Below, one piece after another: positions 8,532 through 16,199 of a stretch of DNA of 64,000 nucleotides. The notes below the pieces were generated by a model. That model was not told the origin of the DNA. It worked only from the letters and a program-made list of their open reading frames with translations, and searched no databases. The stretch's first letter is position 1. Every line of letters begins with the position of its first letter. Source of the DNA: Rhodovastum sp963804495 (lineage in GTDB: Bacteria > Pseudomonadota > Alphaproteobacteria > Acetobacterales > Acetobacteraceae). The stretch is taken from contig CAWDQN010000011.1 of NCBI GenBank assembly GCA_963804495.1, positions 124,001 through 188,000 of the forward strand, in the 5' to 3' direction. A program made the position numbers and the translations under genes.

Positions 8532-8899
8532 TAGCCAATGAGATCTTGGCCGGGCGGTTTGGCGTCGGGGAAGCCCAGCGTTCTGCCGAATCCGTGCGTG
8601 GCGCCGCCATGCCCGCCGGTTGCAAGCGGTGCCAGGACGTTACGGCTGGACGCGGAACAACAATGTCGCCACTCATCATCTTCCCGGGACGGTTCCTCGG
8701 TCTTTCCTGTTCCCCGATATACGCCGCCCTCGCTGCCAGGCCCAATCAAGGGCGTCGCCCTGGGGACGCCGCCGCCGCATGCGCTGACCGTTTACCCCAT
8801 CTCAACTTCCGTACTCCAAATTGTCGCCGCCGGCGCTGAAACCTTCAGCTTCCGCGGCAAGAGACGCCACTCGTTCCATTCGAAAAAAGTTTAGGTTCG
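8532..8899. other. Gene-free stretch downstream of the MITE
   Basis: Open frames of 72-118 codons exist here on both strands, but none has a plausible start context or protein-like composition. I see no RNA gene. It may hold the displaced 3' end of the interrupted gene, but I could not recognise it. Confidence 0.4.
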
Positions 8900-9088
8900 A
8901 TGAGTATCGCGTCCGTCAGCACAACGTCCGCCACCTATCCCCCGCCAATCGCACCTGTTGCCCCTTCCCGCTCTGCCGGTGGCCGGAATTCCGGCGGCGA
9001 CAACGACGCCAGCCCCCCGGCGGCTCCGGCTTCGTCGTCGACCCCAACCTCGACCTCCCAAGGCCGCACCCTCGACATCACCGCGTGA
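8900..9088 (+). CDS. Small Ser/Pro/Asp-rich hypothetical protein (62 aa)
   Basis: The ORF starts at the ATG at 8900 and ends with TGA at 9088. The product begins MSIASVSTTSATYPPP and contains a GGDNDASPP stretch and a Ser/Thr-rich tail ending GRTLDITA. This layout resembles short uncharacterised proteins seen in alphaproteobacteria (Ser/Ala start, DND segment, hydrophobic-acidic end). That is from memory of the pattern, not a search. The ribosome-binding site is weak. It converges with the transporter gene at 9126. Confidence 0.4.
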   Translation: MSIASVSTTSATYPPPIAPVAPSRSAGGRNSGGDNDASPPAAPASSSTPTSTSQGRTLDITA

Positions 9089-9125
9089 GGCGGCGCCGCA
9101 GATCGAAGCAGCGGCGCGCACCGGT

Positions 9126-10781
9126 CTATTGCCCGACCGCGACCTGGACCACCTTCACGGCAACCAGGACAACAGCGGCAACGAGATAGGCGCGCAGCAC
9201 GCCCATCCAGATCCGCTTGTTCAGGCTCAGCCGCGGCGCCGGCAGCGTATCCAGCGGCGGCATGCGCCAGGTGGTCTGCAATGCCCGCACCCGGTCCGGC
9301 GCAAATCTATGCCCGCTCGCTGCCGGCGCGCCGCGCCACCGGCGCAGCAGCGAGAACGCGGCGAACCCGGCGGCGCCGAAGGCGGAGCCCCCACCGAGGA
9401 TGCCGACGATCACCTCGCCGGACATGGACGGGAACAGGGTGGCCGCGGTCAGGATGACGGACAGCATCACCAGCACCCAGATCACCGCGCCGGTGAACAG
9501 GTTCAGCCAGCGTCCGTTCACCCAAGGGCCGAGCACCGCGCGGTCGTTGCACAGCAGCAGCAGAAACACCGTGGCCGAGGGCAGCAGCACGCCGGCCAGA
9601 GTCTGCACGGCTTCGGTCAGCAGGCCGAGCAGCGCGTCGCTGCCGAACAGCACCAGCGCCGCCGCCACGCCGATCAGGCCGGCATAGACGAGATAGAAGC
9701 CCTTGGCGTCGCCCGGCCTGCGGTGCAGGGAGTGGCGGAGCGAGAGCACGTCGCCGATCGCATAGGCTGTTGCCAGCGATACTGCGGAGGCACCGATGAT
9801 GCTGGCGTCGAGCAGCGCCAGGGCGAACATCACCCCCGCGCCGCGTCCGGCATAGGCTTCCAGCCCCGCCGCCACGCCACCCGCGTCGCTGAACTGGCCG
9901 AAGCCCGGTGTTCCCTGGAAGGCCACGGCGGTGAACGCCATCATGGCGATCGCGCCGATGGCGACGATGGCAATGCCGATCATCAGGTCGGCCTTGCCAT
10001 ATGGCATGAAGCGCGGCGTGATCCGCTTGTCGATCACGTAGCTTTGCTGGAAAAAAAGCTGCCAGGGCGCGACCGTGGTGCCGACGATGGCAATGATCAG
10101 CAGCATCACGTCGGAAAGCCGGGCACCGGCCGGAAAATGCGGCATGACCAGGTCTCGCCCGACCTGGGCCAGCGGCGGATGCACCATCAGGAACACCGGC
10201 ACCAGCAGCAGGCTGAAGAAACACAGCGCCAGCGAGAACCGCTCGAAGCGGCGGAAGCTGCCGGTGCTCGCCGCGGCAACGACGATTCCGGCGGCGACCA
10301 GGATGCCCCATACCCGCGGCACGCCGAGATAGCCGAGTGCCAGATTGATGCCGATGAATTCGGTGACGATCGTGAGTCCATTGAGGAGAAACAGGTCGAT
10401 GACGCTGAACGCGCCCCAGAACCGGCCGAACCGCTCCAGGATCAGCCGGGCATGGCCGACGCCGGTGACCGCGCCGAGGCGGAGCACCATTTCCTGGTTC
10501 ACATAGAGCACCGGCACCAGCAGCAGCAGCGTCCACAGCAGGGCGGTGCCGTAGTTCTGGCCGGCTTGCGCATAGGTTCCGAAGGCGCCGGCATCGTTGT
10601 CGCCGATCATGACGATCAGACCGGGTCCGACGATCGCCGCGAGGGTGCTGAGCCTGGCACCCCAGTTTTCCCGCCGTCGTATGTCGCCCTGATAGATGGT
10701 GCCGAAGGCGCCCTCGATGTTGCCCAGATGGGCGGCGTCGAGCACGGCGGGGCGGGAATTGTCGAGAGCGAGATCGGACAA
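9126..10781 (-). CDS. NRAMP-family divalent metal transporter, atypical metal-binding motifs
   Basis: The 551-aa inner-membrane protein has about 11-12 predicted spans and the NRAMP fold. The helix-1 unwound segment reads IGDNDAGAFGTYAQAG (residues 59-74), where MntH proteins have DPGN. The helix-6 segment reads TTVAPWQLFFQQS (235-247), where MntH has the metal-binding Met of MPH. It thus belongs to a divergent NRAMP branch, and its metal cannot be assumed to be Mn2+ or Fe2+. The apparent start is TTG at 10781 with GAGG upstream. It lies downstream of a 71-aa ORF and divergent from a CsoR/FrmR-type regulator, which suggests metal-responsive control. Confidence 0.88.
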   Translation of the reverse strand: MSDLALDNSRPAVLDAAHLGNIEGAFGTIYQGDIRRRENWGARLSTLAAIVGPGLIVMIGDNDAGAFGTYAQAGQNYGTALLWTLLLLVPVLYVNQEMVLRLGAVTGVGHARLILERFGRFWGAFSVIDLFLLNGLTIVTEFIGINLALGYLGVPRVWGILVAAGIVVAAASTGSFRRFERFSLALCFFSLLLVPVFLMVHPPLAQVGRDLVMPHFPAGARLSDVMLLIIAIVGTTVAPWQLFFQQSYVIDKRITPRFMPYGKADLMIGIAIVAIGAIAMMAFTAVAFQGTPGFGQFSDAGGVAAGLEAYAGRGAGVMFALALLDASIIGASAVSLATAYAIGDVLSLRHSLHRRPGDAKGFYLVYAGLIGVAAALVLFGSDALLGLLTEAVQTLAGVLLPSATVFLLLLCNDRAVLGPWVNGRWLNLFTGAVIWVLVMLSVILTAATLFPSMSGEVIVGILGGGSAFGAAGFAAFSLLRRWRGAPAASGHRFAPDRVRALQTTWRMPPLDTLPAPRLSLNKRIWMGVLRAYLVAAVVLVAVKVVQVAVGQ

Positions 10782-10881
10782 GGTGGCGCCTCAAGGCAAG
10801 GGATTGACGGCGTTCCGTCCCGCCCGGCGCGGACCGGGCGGCAAACGGCGGGTGCGGGCGCGGCGGAACCGCGCCAAATCG

Positions 10882-11097
10882 TCAGTCCGGAGGCGGCCGG
10901 AAGCGCGCCGAGGCGTCGGCCTGCCAGCAGCAGGTCAGCCGTCCGTCGGGCGCCGTTGTCCAGTGCGCTGTCAGCACCGCTCGCGGCCGCGGGGCGGCAT
11001 GCGGTCCCGCTTGCGGACCCGTGGGGCCGATGGCGGCGGGCAGAACATCGGGCGCGGCATGCACCCGAAGAATATCGACAGGGAGGAAGGCAGTCAT
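10882..11097 (-). CDS. Hypothetical protein (71 aa) upstream of the NRAMP gene
   Basis: The start chosen is the ATG at 11097, which follows a good Shine-Dalgarno (AAGGAGAG) rather than the longer Arg-rich open frame. The product begins MTAFLPVDILRVHAAPDVLP and has a Pro-rich middle followed by RAVLTAHWTTAPDGRLTCCW. It contains two adjacent cysteines and two histidines, so metal binding is conceivable but unproven. It ends 100 bp before the transporter start in the same direction and may be co-transcribed. No family was recognised. Confidence 0.6.
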   Translation of the reverse strand: MTAFLPVDILRVHAAPDVLPAAIGPTGPQAGPHAAPRPRAVLTAHWTTAPDGRLTCCWQADASARFRPPPD

Positions 11098-11389
11098 GGC
11101 CCTCTCCTTCGGTTCAAGCGGTTGCTTGAACCCGGGAGGGCCTCTGGCTGCTAGGCCCGGCGCGCGTGCGCGGCGGGCGTTGCGGTCACAGGCACGACCC
11201 GGGCAACGATCCAACCCAACGGGACGATCACGGCAGGCGAAAAGCGCCGACTGTGGCCCTCCGTGGGCTGGCTGCTAGATCGCGGGTTCATGTGGTCCCT
11301 ATGGTGGTTGCGACTGCCCGGACAGAGCCGGGACCGGCACAGGCTGGCACTTCAAAGTCTGGCCATCCTGTCGGACTTCGGATATACCC

Positions 11390-11400
11390 ATACCCGGTAT
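11390..11400. promoter_or_regulatory. Palindrome ATACCCGGTAT, candidate operator of the adjacent regulator
   Basis: The 11-bp perfect palindrome lies 13 bp before the regulator's ATG at 11414 and just after an overlapping ATACCCATACCC. Operators of the CsoR/RcnR/FrmR family typically have A/T-rich ends around a C or G tract, which this fits. Function is inferred from position. Confidence 0.4.
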
Positions 11401-11413
11401 GAGGTCAAGCGCG

Positions 11414-11686
11414 ATGGCGACAGCCGAGGAAGAAAAAGCCAAGCTGTTGAAGCGGCTCAATCGCATCCGTGGCCAGGTGGAGGCGATGCGGCGGGCGCTG
11501 GAGGAGGATGCCAAGATCTCCGCGGTATTACAGCAGGCGACCGCCTGTCGCGGCGCCCTGGACGGCTTCATCGCCGAGGTCATCGAGGACCATATCCGCC
11601 TCTATCTGGTCGAAGCAGAAGACACGGCCTCGACAAAACAGGCGGCCGAGGAACTCATCGGCATCGTGCATTCCTACCTGACCTAA
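11414..11686 (+). CDS. CsoR/RcnR/FrmR-family transcriptional repressor lacking Cys35
   Basis: The 90-aa all-helical DUF156 protein reads KRLNRIRGQVEAMRRALEED ... AVLQQATACRGALDGFIAE ... EDHIRLYL. This family represses metal-efflux or formaldehyde-detoxification genes and releases DNA on binding its effector through Cys35 and residue 60. With the start at 11414 (an in-frame ATG also exists at 11399), the numbering matches FrmR/RcnR. His60 is present, but position 35 is Ile (DAKIS against DAECR in E. coli FrmR), and the only cysteine is Cys45. It is divergent from the 71-aa ORF and the NRAMP gene. A weak hairpin (ACCCTTGA/TCAAGGGG, 11703-11727) follows the stop. Confidence 0.88.
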   Translation: MATAEEEKAKLLKRLNRIRGQVEAMRRALEEDAKISAVLQQATACRGALDGFIAEVIEDHIRLYLVEAEDTASTKQAAEELIGIVHSYLT

Positions 11687-11803
11687 TTCCGCGCTCCAAA
11701 GGACCCTTGAGTCGGGGGATCAAGGGGGTGCTTTGACCGGTCGCGCGAAGGCGCGCTGCGCGCCGACGCGGGTCCAGGGCAGAGTGTTAACTATACCTCA
11801 GGC

Positions 11804-11910
11804 AACTCCCAGAAATAAGCGCACCCGTTACTACACTGACCACCGGCTGGCGCCTGGACCACTTGGGCCGCTGAACCCCGTGGCAGTGGATTGGCCTATT
11901 TCTGATCGCC
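11804..11910. repeat. Imperfect palindromic element, copy 1 (~107 bp)
   Basis: The left arm (around CCAGAAATAAGCGCACCCGTT) pairs imperfectly with the right arm (AGTGGATTGGCCTATTTCTG, 11885-11904). The interior has the GGCTGGCGCCTGG block that is also found in the second copy at 14752-14860. The two copies bracket the lower-GC region with the lipoprotein gene, the Pro/His-rich gene and the IS5 element. This copy is the more decayed one. Confidence 0.6.
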
Positions 11911-11912
11911 GC

Positions 11913-12734
11913 CTAACCTCCGCTGCCCAGCGCATCTCTTGATGCCTTGATGAGGACGGGCACAACCGAAGGGATATCGATTCCCGCGCATCCTCCGGCG
12001 GGGCCGGGTTGGACGCCGGCAAGAATTGAAGGAGCGACCAAGTCACCTAGGCTTCCTTCCGCGGCGCACTGAAATCTGGCGACGTTGCCTGCAGCCATGG
12101 CGGCGCTGGTGGCATAGTACTTGATTGCCGCATGATGGTATCCAAGTCCCTGAGCTGCTTGGCCAAGATAGTAATACCCGAGATCGATTTTATAGCCGAT
12201 CCGGCCGACATCCAGGGCAAGTTCAGTCCAATTTTCGGCTAAATCCAGCGCATAAAGATCCGGTTGTTTGCGTATGAATGACCCGGCGCAGAGATTCAGA
12301 CAGTCTAAATCCATAGTTCCGTTTTTTAAATCCTCCATGATTCGTTTAGATACTTCTTCTGTGAGAGAAGGGTATTTCAATTCGTCGTACCATGACGATT
12401 TGACTATGACGCTGCCGTCGACCAGATTGGCCCGGCAAGCCAAGCCACGGCGCGCCACCTCGCGGAAGATGTTATTTGTCGGTATTCCACCGGTCATATT
12501 ATTGTATAATAGGGCTAAGAAATCCGCACAAAGCGCTTCATTACTGAGGTCCCGAAGTTTTTCCGGGTCTGACGCAACCATCGAAACATGGACCGATCCG
12601 CCAGGACATCCGGGGAGTAATATACAAGAAAAAAGAACGAGGATGCGAAAAAAATCGCGCGTTACCCACGTGGCAGAACGGCGCAGACTTACCATAGCGG
12701 ACCTCAATTTTTTGAATCTTGTCGAGAACGACAT
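11913..12734 (-). CDS. Lipoprotein with helical-repeat-like body, hypothetical
   Basis: The 273-aa frame has a basic N-terminus, a hydrophobic stretch and the lipobox LLPGC (Cys about residue 43). The start could be the ATG at 12734 or codon 14 (MVSLRRS). The mature part contains helical segments such as DLGYYYLGQAAQGLGYHHAA and YYATSAAMAAGN that look like Sel1/TPR-type repeats (inferred), and several scattered cysteines. Third positions are clearly more AT-rich than in surrounding housekeeping genes, which suggests acquired DNA. I do not recognise the family. Confidence 0.6.
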   Translation of the reverse strand: MSFSTRFKKLRSAMVSLRRSATWVTRDFFRILVLFSCILLPGCPGGSVHVSMVASDPEKLRDLSNEALCADFLALLYNNMTGGIPTNNIFREVARRGLACRANLVDGSVIVKSSWYDELKYPSLTEEVSKRIMEDLKNGTMDLDCLNLCAGSFIRKQPDLYALDLAENWTELALDVGRIGYKIDLGYYYLGQAAQGLGYHHAAIKYYATSAAMAAGNVARFQCAAEGSLGDLVAPSILAGVQPGPAGGCAGIDIPSVVPVLIKASRDALGSGG

Positions 12735-12752
12735 CGAACCGTTTATTGGAAC

Positions 12753-13574
12753 TTACTGTTCATAGGGCGCGGCGCCCTGATCTGGTATCGCCAATACCGT
12801 ATCGGGCATCGCGACGACGAGTGGATACGGATAGACCGGCTCGTCATAGGGGTACCAGACGTCGTCGACGGCCCACCACCAACCGTAGTGTCCATAATGT
12901 TCCTCGTGGTGCCAACCGCCCCGTCGCCAAACGGCAAACTCGTGCTCGTCGAACCGTCTCACGTCGCGGGTGTGAAAATCGTGCTGATGCGCCAACACAA
13001 CTTCCCGCTCGCGAGCGCGGTCGAATGGAACAGTTCCTCGTGCGGCCCCCGGAATATGCGCGGCGACAGGGCTTGCGCCTGCATGCGCACCACTGAAGTC
13101 AGGCCCATGGCCGGCGGCAAGACTGGCTGGAATGTGAGCACTGTTCGTGGCGTTGGCCGTGTTGGCCGCAGGCGGCAGAGCCGGGCCATGCGAGGCCACG
13201 TTTCCCGGCATATGTGGCCCCGCAACGCCGTTCGGAATATGCGGTGCGGTAACACTGCTGGGTAGGTGCGCCGCATTGGCGTTCCCGGCCGCCGCTGCCG
13301 TCGCCATTCCACCTGGAATGTGGGGCGGGCTCAGAGGTGCCCTCGTGCCGGCGATACCGCCCGGGACGTTTGCCCCACCGAAGCTTTGGTGCGAACCCAT
13401 GATATTGCCGTTGCTCGGCCGCTGCATGACCATCGGCGCGGGTGCCGTCCTAACCGCGGGCGCAGCTTGACGAGGCGGCGGCCGCTGTTGAGCGGCATGA
13501 CTTGGCGCGGACCCTCCCCACGCGAGAGCCAGAGCCAGCGGGACGAAAGGCAACAGACCGGCAACCCTTCGCAT
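12753..13574 (-). CDS. Secreted Pro/Ala/His-rich protein with C-terminal aromatic WYPY motif
   Basis: I start at the ATG at 13574, which follows GGGAGAGGG and opens a signal peptide (MRRVAGLLPFVPLALALAWG ... SHAAQ). The 273-aa product has a low-complexity body with repeated HIP(G/S/N) tetrads. Its C-terminal domain includes FDEHEFAVWRRGGWHHEEH and GWWWAVDDVWYPYDEPVYPY. Similar Trp/Tyr-rich C-termini occur in uncharacterised exported proteins of acetic-acid-type bacteria (from memory). The IS5 element is inserted 17 bp upstream of the start codon, which separates the gene from its native promoter. Confidence 0.65.
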   Translation of the reverse strand: MRRVAGLLPFVPLALALAWGGSAPSHAAQQRPPPRQAAPAVRTAPAPMVMQRPSNGNIMGSHQSFGGANVPGGIAGTRAPLSPPHIPGGMATAAAAGNANAAHLPSSVTAPHIPNGVAGPHMPGNVASHGPALPPAANTANATNSAHIPASLAAGHGPDFSGAHAGASPVAAHIPGAARGTVPFDRAREREVVLAHQHDFHTRDVRRFDEHEFAVWRRGGWHHEEHYGHYGWWWAVDDVWYPYDEPVYPYPLVVAMPDTVLAIPDQGAAPYEQ

Positions 13575-13591
13575 GACGGCCCTCTCCCTCA

Positions 13592-14516
13592 GTGTCCGTT
13601 GGGAAAGGGATTCCAAGTCGCGGCTATGCCATTGTAGAAGGTACGCTTTGGTAGAAGGCGGATGACGGACGTACCGATGGTTTGGACAAATGGGAATCGT
13701 GCTCGCTATGACCGACGTGGCCAAAGATATCCCAGCGACCTGACGAATGAGGAGTGGGAGGTTCTGGGACCTTTTCTTCCAGTTCCGAAGGGACGCGGCC
13801 GTCCGCGGACGCATCAATTACGTGAAGTCATGAACGGTATTCGCTATGTCATACGCTATGGCATTCCGTGGGACGCCATGCCGAAAGACCTGCCGCCATC
13901 GAGCATTTGCTACGATTACTGGCGTCTGCTGTCCGACGGTGGCCACATGGAGCAGATCAACCATCGCCTGGTGATGATAGACCGCGAAAAAGCCGGCCGG
14001 GAGGCAAGTCCGACACTGGCGATCATTGATGCACAATCGGTCAAATGCGACGCGCCGGGGGGAGAACGTGGCTATGATGCTGGCAAGAAAGTCCTTGGTC
14101 GCAAGAGGCATATTGCCGTCGACACCGACGGTCGGCTTCTGGCGGTGAAGATCACTTCGGCCGACGTTCAGGACCAGGATGGCGGCATCCCGCTGGTCAT
14201 GCGGCTGTTGCGGCTCTGCCCGTGGATACTGACCGTAGTGGTCGATGGCGGCTACAAGACGCGGTTCATCGACTATGTGCAGCAGGCCAAGAACCGTGTT
14301 GTCGAGGTCGTCAAACGCCCCGATTTCGCCAAAGGGTTCGTGCTTCTGCCCAAGCGATGGAGAGTTGAGCAAAGCATCGGGGCGCTGACTGGCTCACGCC
14401 GCCTGAAGCTCGATTACGAAACGCTGACACACGTATCCGCTGCTACCATGCTCTTCGCCTCTATCACACGCCTGCTCGCGTCCATAACTATGGCCTGACC
14501 CTTTCCCAACGGACTC
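13592..14516 (+). mobile_element. Complete IS5-family insertion sequence (925 bp)
   Basis: The 18-bp terminal inverted repeats (GTGTCCGTTGGGAAAGGG at 13592-13609 and its inverse at 14499-14516) differ at one position. A 3-bp TCA target duplication (13589-13591 and 14517-14519) flanks them. The TNA duplication and the single transposase fit the IS5 family, IS1031-type group. The near-perfect ends and intact transposase suggest a recent or active copy. Confidence 0.92.
13662..14498 (+). CDS. IS5-family DDE transposase
   Basis: The 278-aa transposase catalyses cut-and-paste movement of the surrounding element. The N-terminal DUF4096-like domain (YPSDLTNEEWEVLGPFLP) is followed by the RNase-H-fold catalytic core. 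The first Asp is in IIDAQSVKCD (D123), the second in VVVDGGYKT (D205), and the Glu in RWRVEQSIG (E246). The ORF is intact, and its stop abuts the right inverted repeat. Confidence 0.95.
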   Translation: MTDVPMVWTNGNRARYDRRGQRYPSDLTNEEWEVLGPFLPVPKGRGRPRTHQLREVMNGIRYVIRYGIPWDAMPKDLPPSSICYDYWRLLSDGGHMEQINHRLVMIDREKAGREASPTLAIIDAQSVKCDAPGGERGYDAGKKVLGRKRHIAVDTDGRLLAVKITSADVQDQDGGIPLVMRLLRLCPWILTVVVDGGYKTRFIDYVQQAKNRVVEVVKRPDFAKGFVLLPKRWRVEQSIGALTGSRRLKLDYETLTHVSAATMLFASITRLLASITMA

Positions 14517-14751
14517 TCAACGATTGAGGAACGAGTGCAACCTTATGACTCCTGGAAAAATATGACAAGCATGTTTCGGCGGCAAACCCGGAAACGGTTA
14601 CTGCCTAGGCAGGCCATTTTCGTCGACCACCTAAGCAGGTACAACAAAGTAAGTGCCAAATTATGAGGGGGGTCCGCCCACAAACCGGTATCACCGATGC
14701 GTGATCTGCGGTCGCGGGTCAGCGTCCTCGGGATACGCGGCCAGCATTAGG
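14517..14751. other. Gene-free stretch between the IS5 element and the second palindromic element
   Basis: It begins with the TCA target duplication and continues the upstream region that was separated from the Pro/His-rich gene by the IS. I see no convincing ORF or RNA gene. The native promoter of the 12753-13574 gene may lie here. Confidence 0.4.
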
Positions 14752-14860
14752 CGACGCCCAAAAATAGGCGCTCCGCTTACGGGTATGATCTCTGGCTGGC
14801 GTCTGGGCCGTTTCGAACGCCGAACGCCGCGGCAGCGGATTCGCCTATTTCTTGGCGTCG
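14752..14860. repeat. Imperfect palindromic element, copy 2 (109 bp), inserted at the 3' end of the methyltransferase gene
   Basis: The left arm 14752-14777 and right arm 14834-14860 are inverted repeats of about 26 bases with few mismatches (CGACGCC.A.AAATAGGCG core). The interior shares GGCTGGCG.CTGG.CC with copy 1 at 11804-11910. The element supplies the last ~28 codons and the stop of the neighbouring leftward gene. Confidence 0.75.
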
Positions 14861-15766
14861 TATGACGTCCGCGCCCCAAACAAACGTCAGTTCATGCTTA
14901 TTATGAAAAAGATGCATCACCCGCGCCCCCGGAATCGCCGAGAACGCAGCGGCGGCCGGGTGATCGGTGGCGCCCTGGAACTTCAGCGTGCAGACGATCC
15001 GCCGCACCGTCTTCGCCGCGATCCAGCGCTGCACCAGTGCCAACAGCCGGTCGGGATAGGCGATCACGTCGCTGAACAGCCAGTCGGCCGGCTCGGGCGC
15101 GAGGCCGAAGGCGCTTTCCTGCCGCACCGTCACGCCAGGCATGGCGGCCACCGCCGGGTCGAGCGCGGCGCGGTCGACAGCGAGCACCTCGGCGCCGAGC
15201 CGGGCGATCGCCCAGGTCCAGCCGCCCGGCGCGGCGCCGAGGTCGATGCAACGCTCACCCGGCAGCGGCCAGGCGCCGATGCAGGTGCAGGCCTCCCACA
15301 GTTTGAGGTAGGCGCGGCTGGGCGGCCCGGTGCGGTCTTCCTCGAAGCGGCACGCGCCGTTGACGAAGGGGCTGGTCTTGGTCGGGCTGGCCAGCACAAC
15401 GTCCGGCGCGAGCAGCGTCCAGGCGCCCAGATGCGAGTCGGGCGCGGGCTCCGGGAAGCGCAGCTTGCGCGACTTCACTGGCGGCAGGCGGGCGGCGATC
15501 AGCGCCATGCGCCGGTGATGGGCGGTGGCATAGGCGCCCCAGTTGCGCTGCAGTGCCCGCAGCCCGTCGGCGGCGGCCTTCACCGAGGGGGCGGCGATTT
15601 CCCGCGGCGCCGTCCAGACATCCAGCGCCCAGGAAGCCGCGACCGGCGGGTCGGGCGAGAGGGCGAGCCTGCCGTGCCAGGAGGCGATCCGTGCGCCGGC
15701 GCCGGCCAGTTCCTCGGCCAGGGTCGCCTCGAGCCCCTCGGGCGCGAGATAGGCGCTGGCGATCAC
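14777..15766 (-). CDS. RlmM-like FtsJ-fold 2'-O-ribose RNA methyltransferase, C-terminus altered
   Basis: The start is GTG at 15766, overlapping the DUF423 stop as GTGA; the longer open frame upstream is the shadow of DUF423. The 329-aa product has an N-terminal THUMP-like part and a Rossmann methyltransferase domain. IDLGAAPGGWTWAIARLG binds SAM, FSDVIAYPDRLL has the catalytic Asp, CTLKFQG the Lys, and HNKHELTFVWG is the family's C-terminal block with the Glu. In E. coli RlmM modifies C2498 of 23S rRNA; the exact target here is inferred. After FVWG the frame continues into the palindromic element for ~28 foreign residues. Confidence 0.82.
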   Translation of the reverse strand: MIASAYLAPEGLEATLAEELAGAGARIASWHGRLALSPDPPVAASWALDVWTAPREIAAPSVKAAADGLRALQRNWGAYATAHHRRMALIAARLPPVKSRKLRFPEPAPDSHLGAWTLLAPDVVLASPTKTSPFVNGACRFEEDRTGPPSRAYLKLWEACTCIGAWPLPGERCIDLGAAPGGWTWAIARLGAEVLAVDRAALDPAVAAMPGVTVRQESAFGLAPEPADWLFSDVIAYPDRLLALVQRWIAAKTVRRIVCTLKFQGATDHPAAAAFSAIPGARVMHLFHNKHELTFVWGADVIRRQEIGESAAAAFGVRNGPDASQRSYP

Positions 15767-16137
15767 CGTGCCTGCAGCGCCGACAGCCCGAGCAGCGCCC
15801 AGCCCAGCATCAGCAGCACCCCACCGGTGGGGGCGACCAGTCCCAGGGAGACGCCGGCCAGCGCCAGCGAATAGACGGCGCCGCAGAACAACAGGATGCC
15901 GAGCCCGAAGGCGGCGCCGGCGAGTTGCGCCAGCAGGCCGCCGCGCGGCGCCCAGATGCCGGCCAGGACCAGCGCCGGGGCGTGCCAGGCTTGCATCTGC
16001 ACCGCGCTGTTCACCATCCGCAGGGCGGCCGGATCCAGCCGCGACAGCCCATGCGCTGCGAGTGCGGCCATTGCCACGCCGGTCAGGCCGGTCAGCCCGC
16101 CAAGCGCGATCCAAAGCCGGTCCAACATTCTCGTCAT
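15763..16137 (-). CDS. DUF423 inner-membrane protein
   Basis: The 124-aa protein has four predicted transmembrane segments. It starts MTRMLDRLWIALGGLTGLTG and contains the AAHGL motif and the MQAWHAPALVLAGIW segment typical of DUF423 (YgdD-like) proteins. The biochemical role of the family is unknown. It is translationally coupled (GTGA) to the RlmM-like gene, and in E. coli ygdD also neighbours rlmM, which supports both calls. Confidence 0.88.
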   Translation of the reverse strand: MTRMLDRLWIALGGLTGLTGVAMAALAAHGLSRLDPAALRMVNSAVQMQAWHAPALVLAGIWAPRGGLLAQLAGAAFGLGILLFCGAVYSLALAGVSLGLVAPTGGVLLMLGWALLGLSALQAR

Positions 16138-16199
16138 GCGTTCGCAACCTAATTGGCGCCGGCCTGTTCCGCCATCCGCTCCGGCGATATACTGATAAA

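Noticed and set aside
8538..8894. 118-codon rightward ORF after the MITE
   Set aside because: Pro/Ser/Arg-rich, no ribosome-binding site, no recognisable fold.
11097..11389. Metal riboswitch (yybP-ykoY or M-box) upstream of the NRAMP operon
   Set aside because: I could not find the conserved loops or stems; only GC-rich hairpins are visible.
14653..14865. 70-codon ORF over the palindromic element
   Set aside because: Made largely of repeat sequence, antisense to the methyltransferase end; no coding signal.
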